From Marinomonas colpomeniae (lineage in GTDB: Bacteria; Pseudomonadota; Gammaproteobacteria; Pseudomonadales; Marinomonadaceae), in contig NZ_JACYFC010000001.1 in NCBI RefSeq assembly GCF_014803385.1, positions 78,833 through 142,832 of the forward strand: DNA of 64,000 nucleotides, written 5' to 3'. How positions within the stretch are numbered: position 1 is the stretch's first letter; every line of letters begins with the position of its first letter. The position numbers were made by a program, and so were the translations under genes. Of the stretch, positions 62,844 to 64,000 are shown piece after piece. The notes beneath the pieces were generated by a model that searched no databases, was not told the origin of the DNA, and worked only from the letters and a program-made list of their open reading frames with translations.

Positions 62844-63029
62844 TTACTTCAGGCCTGAATTTTTTTGTTTAGCAAGTTGGTCATCAAGTTCTTTCATTAA
62901 ATCATCGTAACTGTATTTTACTGTGCCACTCACACGTCCTTCTTTTATCAGAGAGCGTAAGGTTTTAAGCTTACTTTCTTTGTCTTCTAGTTTTCTCAAA
63001 ACTGTATGCACTAGTTCCACCTCAAACAT
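62844..63029 (-). pseudogene. Truncated ParD-like antitoxin remnant
   Basis: 61 residues resembling the C-terminal half of ParD antitoxins: LEDKESKLKTLRSLIKEGRV, then SGTVKYSYDDLMKELDDQLA. The N-terminal ribbon-helix-helix strand and most of the first helix are missing, no ribosome-binding site precedes the ATG, and no ParE toxin gene follows. It lies between repeats R3 and R4. It may be a decayed antitoxin or an orphan that still neutralises a distant toxin. Confidence 0.6.
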
Positions 63030-63089
63030 ACCAATATATACGGGACTTTGGGATAAGCTTTATGAAAAGTCAAAAGAATAAGAAAGGTA

Positions 63090-63117
63090 TTAATTTAAGG
63101 CTTTGACCCTTACTTCA
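63090..63117. repeat. Accessory repeat copy R4 (right arm only)
   Basis: TTAATTTAAGGCTTTGACCC then TTACTTCA resembles the right half of R3 (TTAATCAAAAAGGGCTTTGA, then CCCTGAGTTCA), with several changes and no left arm. It lies 170 bases before the ATPase start. Confidence 0.6.
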
Positions 63118-63183
63118 CACCTAGGTTGGTGTTTAGACTAATAAGAGCGGACTTAAAGTATTCGGCTTGTTGTGGATATTAAA

Positions 63184-63212
63184 TTGACAGACTCGATTTA
63201 GAGCGAGAATAT
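63184..63212 (+). promoter_or_regulatory. Possible promoter of the ATPase gene
   Basis: A perfect TTGACA at 63184-63189 is followed after 17 bases by GAATAT, a poor -10. It lies 57 bases before the GTG of the ATPase gene. Confidence 0.4.
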
Positions 63213-63268
63213 GAAACAGATACAAGGGATAGTGTTAGTTTTAAATATGTTTTATGGGAGATGTAGAA

Positions 63269-64000
63269 GTGAATTTTATAGTTTTAGATAATTATGGGCG
63301 ACCACCTCCTGTTTCTGTAAATACAGCATATTTAAGTGCGGATAATTGGAATGACTACTCTTTTAGAACTCTTTTTTATCTAACAGTTTTTGATAAAGAC
63401 GGTATAGAGCATAAAATTGGCGATGTAAAAATCGCTTTTAAAGGTCAAACTACTGAGAAAAGTACATATACAACAATGGGCAAAGGCTTCTCGTTTTTAA
63501 ATGATCAGTACTTTTCATTAGGGACTGATACAGAATATTATAAAAATTTAAATAAGTTGCTCCCTGAGTTAAAACAGCACATCTTAACTGCATTAGAAGA
63601 TATTGTTTATAAACCTGAAAAATTAAAAGATATTGAAGATGAAGAAGTATTAAATACATCTCTCTTTCGTGGGGTAACATTATCCGATGTACATGGCCAG
63701 TTCACTAGAGTATTAAACGGCCTTACCGAACTATCAGATTTTGATTTTAGTTTTGTAAGACAGGGATTAGGCGGATTTTGTGACTTGAAAATTTCGTTTA
63801 AGGTTAAAGTGGGCTCAGTTCCAAGTACAAATATTCATGCCTTCATCGGGCGTAATGGTTGTGGCAAAACAACTATTTTAAACGGTATGATTGATGCAAT
63901 TACAGATTCCGAACACGTATCATGTTTTTTTACTGAAAGTGGTCTATTTGCCGAATCTCGTATTCCTACTGGCTATTTTCGCTCTTTAGTCTCTGTGTCT
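63269..64000 (+). CDS. AAA/ABC-type ATPase of an accessory region (3' end outside the window)
   Basis: The frame opens at GTG 63269, with GGGAG about 12 bases upstream, and runs without a stop to the window end: 244 residues seen. It begins MNFIVLDNYGRPPPVSV. Residues 1-190 form a beta-rich domain I do not recognise (DIVYKPEKLKDIEDEEVLNT, VTLSDVHGQFTRVLNGLTEL among its blocks). A Walker A motif, AFIGRNGCGKTTILNGM, lies at about 191-206, in the SMC/OLD-like AAA style. A domain before Walker A this long is unusual. It sits beside toxin-antitoxin genes, so a defence role is possible but unproven. Confidence 0.85.
   Translation, partial: MNFIVLDNYGRPPPVSVNTAYLSADNWNDYSFRTLFYLTVFDKDGIEHKIGDVKIAFKGQTTEKSTYTTMGKGFSFLNDQYFSLGTDTEYYKNLNKLLPELKQHILTALEDIVYKPEKLKDIEDEEVLNTSLFRGVTLSDVHGQFTRVLNGLTELSDFDFSFVRQGLGGFCDLKISFKVKVGSVPSTNIHAFIGRNGCGKTTILNGMIDAITDSEHVSCFFTESGLFAESRIPTGYFRSLVSVS

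Noticed and set aside
63211..63291. 26-codon plus-strand frame (starts MKQIQ) before the ATPase gene
   Set aside because: It overlaps the ATPase GTG in another frame and has no ribosome-binding site; a leader peptide is possible but unsupported.
63450..63680. 76-codon minus-strand open frame
   Set aside because: It lies wholly inside the ATPase gene on the other strand, with low-complexity Leu/Tyr/Gln content and no ribosome-binding site.

Overview
The window looks like chromosome from an AT-leaning marine gammaproteobacterium of the Oceanospirillales type. Marinomonas or a close relative is my best guess, from gene content alone: PepQ, the long class II IlvC, YebG, SlyD, YghU, a TAXI-type TRAP transporter, many LysR regulators and a FagA-like gene before fumC. 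I could not run a taxonomic search. Most of the window is ordinary housekeeping and metabolic DNA with short gaps and clear hairpin terminators. I saw no rRNA, tRNA, CRISPR array or intact insertion sequence.

Layout. 1-5.0 kb: tail of a chemoreceptor, a peroxiredoxin, aroQ, pepQ, an odd membrane-anchored SRPBCC/GyrI-like protein and a cytochrome b561. 5.1-8.6 kb: a TAXI TRAP importer operon with a cupin. 9.1-15.7 kb: a redox/stress block (two tandem nitroreductases with a divergent LysR, peroxiredoxin plus NfsA-like nitroreductase, small outer-membrane barrel, exported MsrA, YghU-type GST). 16-20 kb: a soluble receptor-like protein fused to a solute-binding domain, then a GGDEF-EAL protein. 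20.3-25.9 kb: lactate permease, modF and a translationally coupled set of exported proteins (amidohydrolase, YtkA/FixH-like protein, di-haem peroxidase). 26-28.6 kb: ilvC with divergent ilvY. 28.8-29.8 kb: a YHYH protein split into two overlapping frames.

30.1-39.3 kb is a coherent block: a Fe3+/phospho-sugar-type ABC importer (binding protein, fused permease, ATPase) with a HAD phosphatase, divergent from a response regulator, a histidine kinase and a second periplasmic binding protein. The likely logic is that the second binding protein and kinase sense an anionic, probably phosphorylated, ligand, the ABC system imports it and the HAD enzyme dephosphorylates it. A truncated MFS gene lies at its edge. 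40-49 kb: GFA protein, YcaQ-like glycosylase, lldD-type FMN dehydrogenase with LysR, kdgK-ghrB with a LacI regulator and a perfect operator, a zinc peptidase and a small conserved protein. 49-59 kb: multicopper oxidase with an ABC exporter, SOS-controlled yebG, an MscS channel, a YceB-like lipoprotein, slyD, a Fur-controlled fagA-like/fumC pair, a GNAT and a DUF3820 protein. 59-61.2 kb: the formaldehyde detoxification pair adhC/frmA-fghA with a divergent LysR.

61.2-64 kb is accessory DNA: a toxin-gene remnant, a DinJ/RelE-type pair, a YefM/YoeB pair and a truncated ParD-like antitoxin, separated by four copies (two partial) of a palindromic repeat. A large ATPase gene with an unusual N-terminal domain begins at 63269 and runs off the right edge. 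This end is the best place to look for an undescribed, possibly defensive, system.
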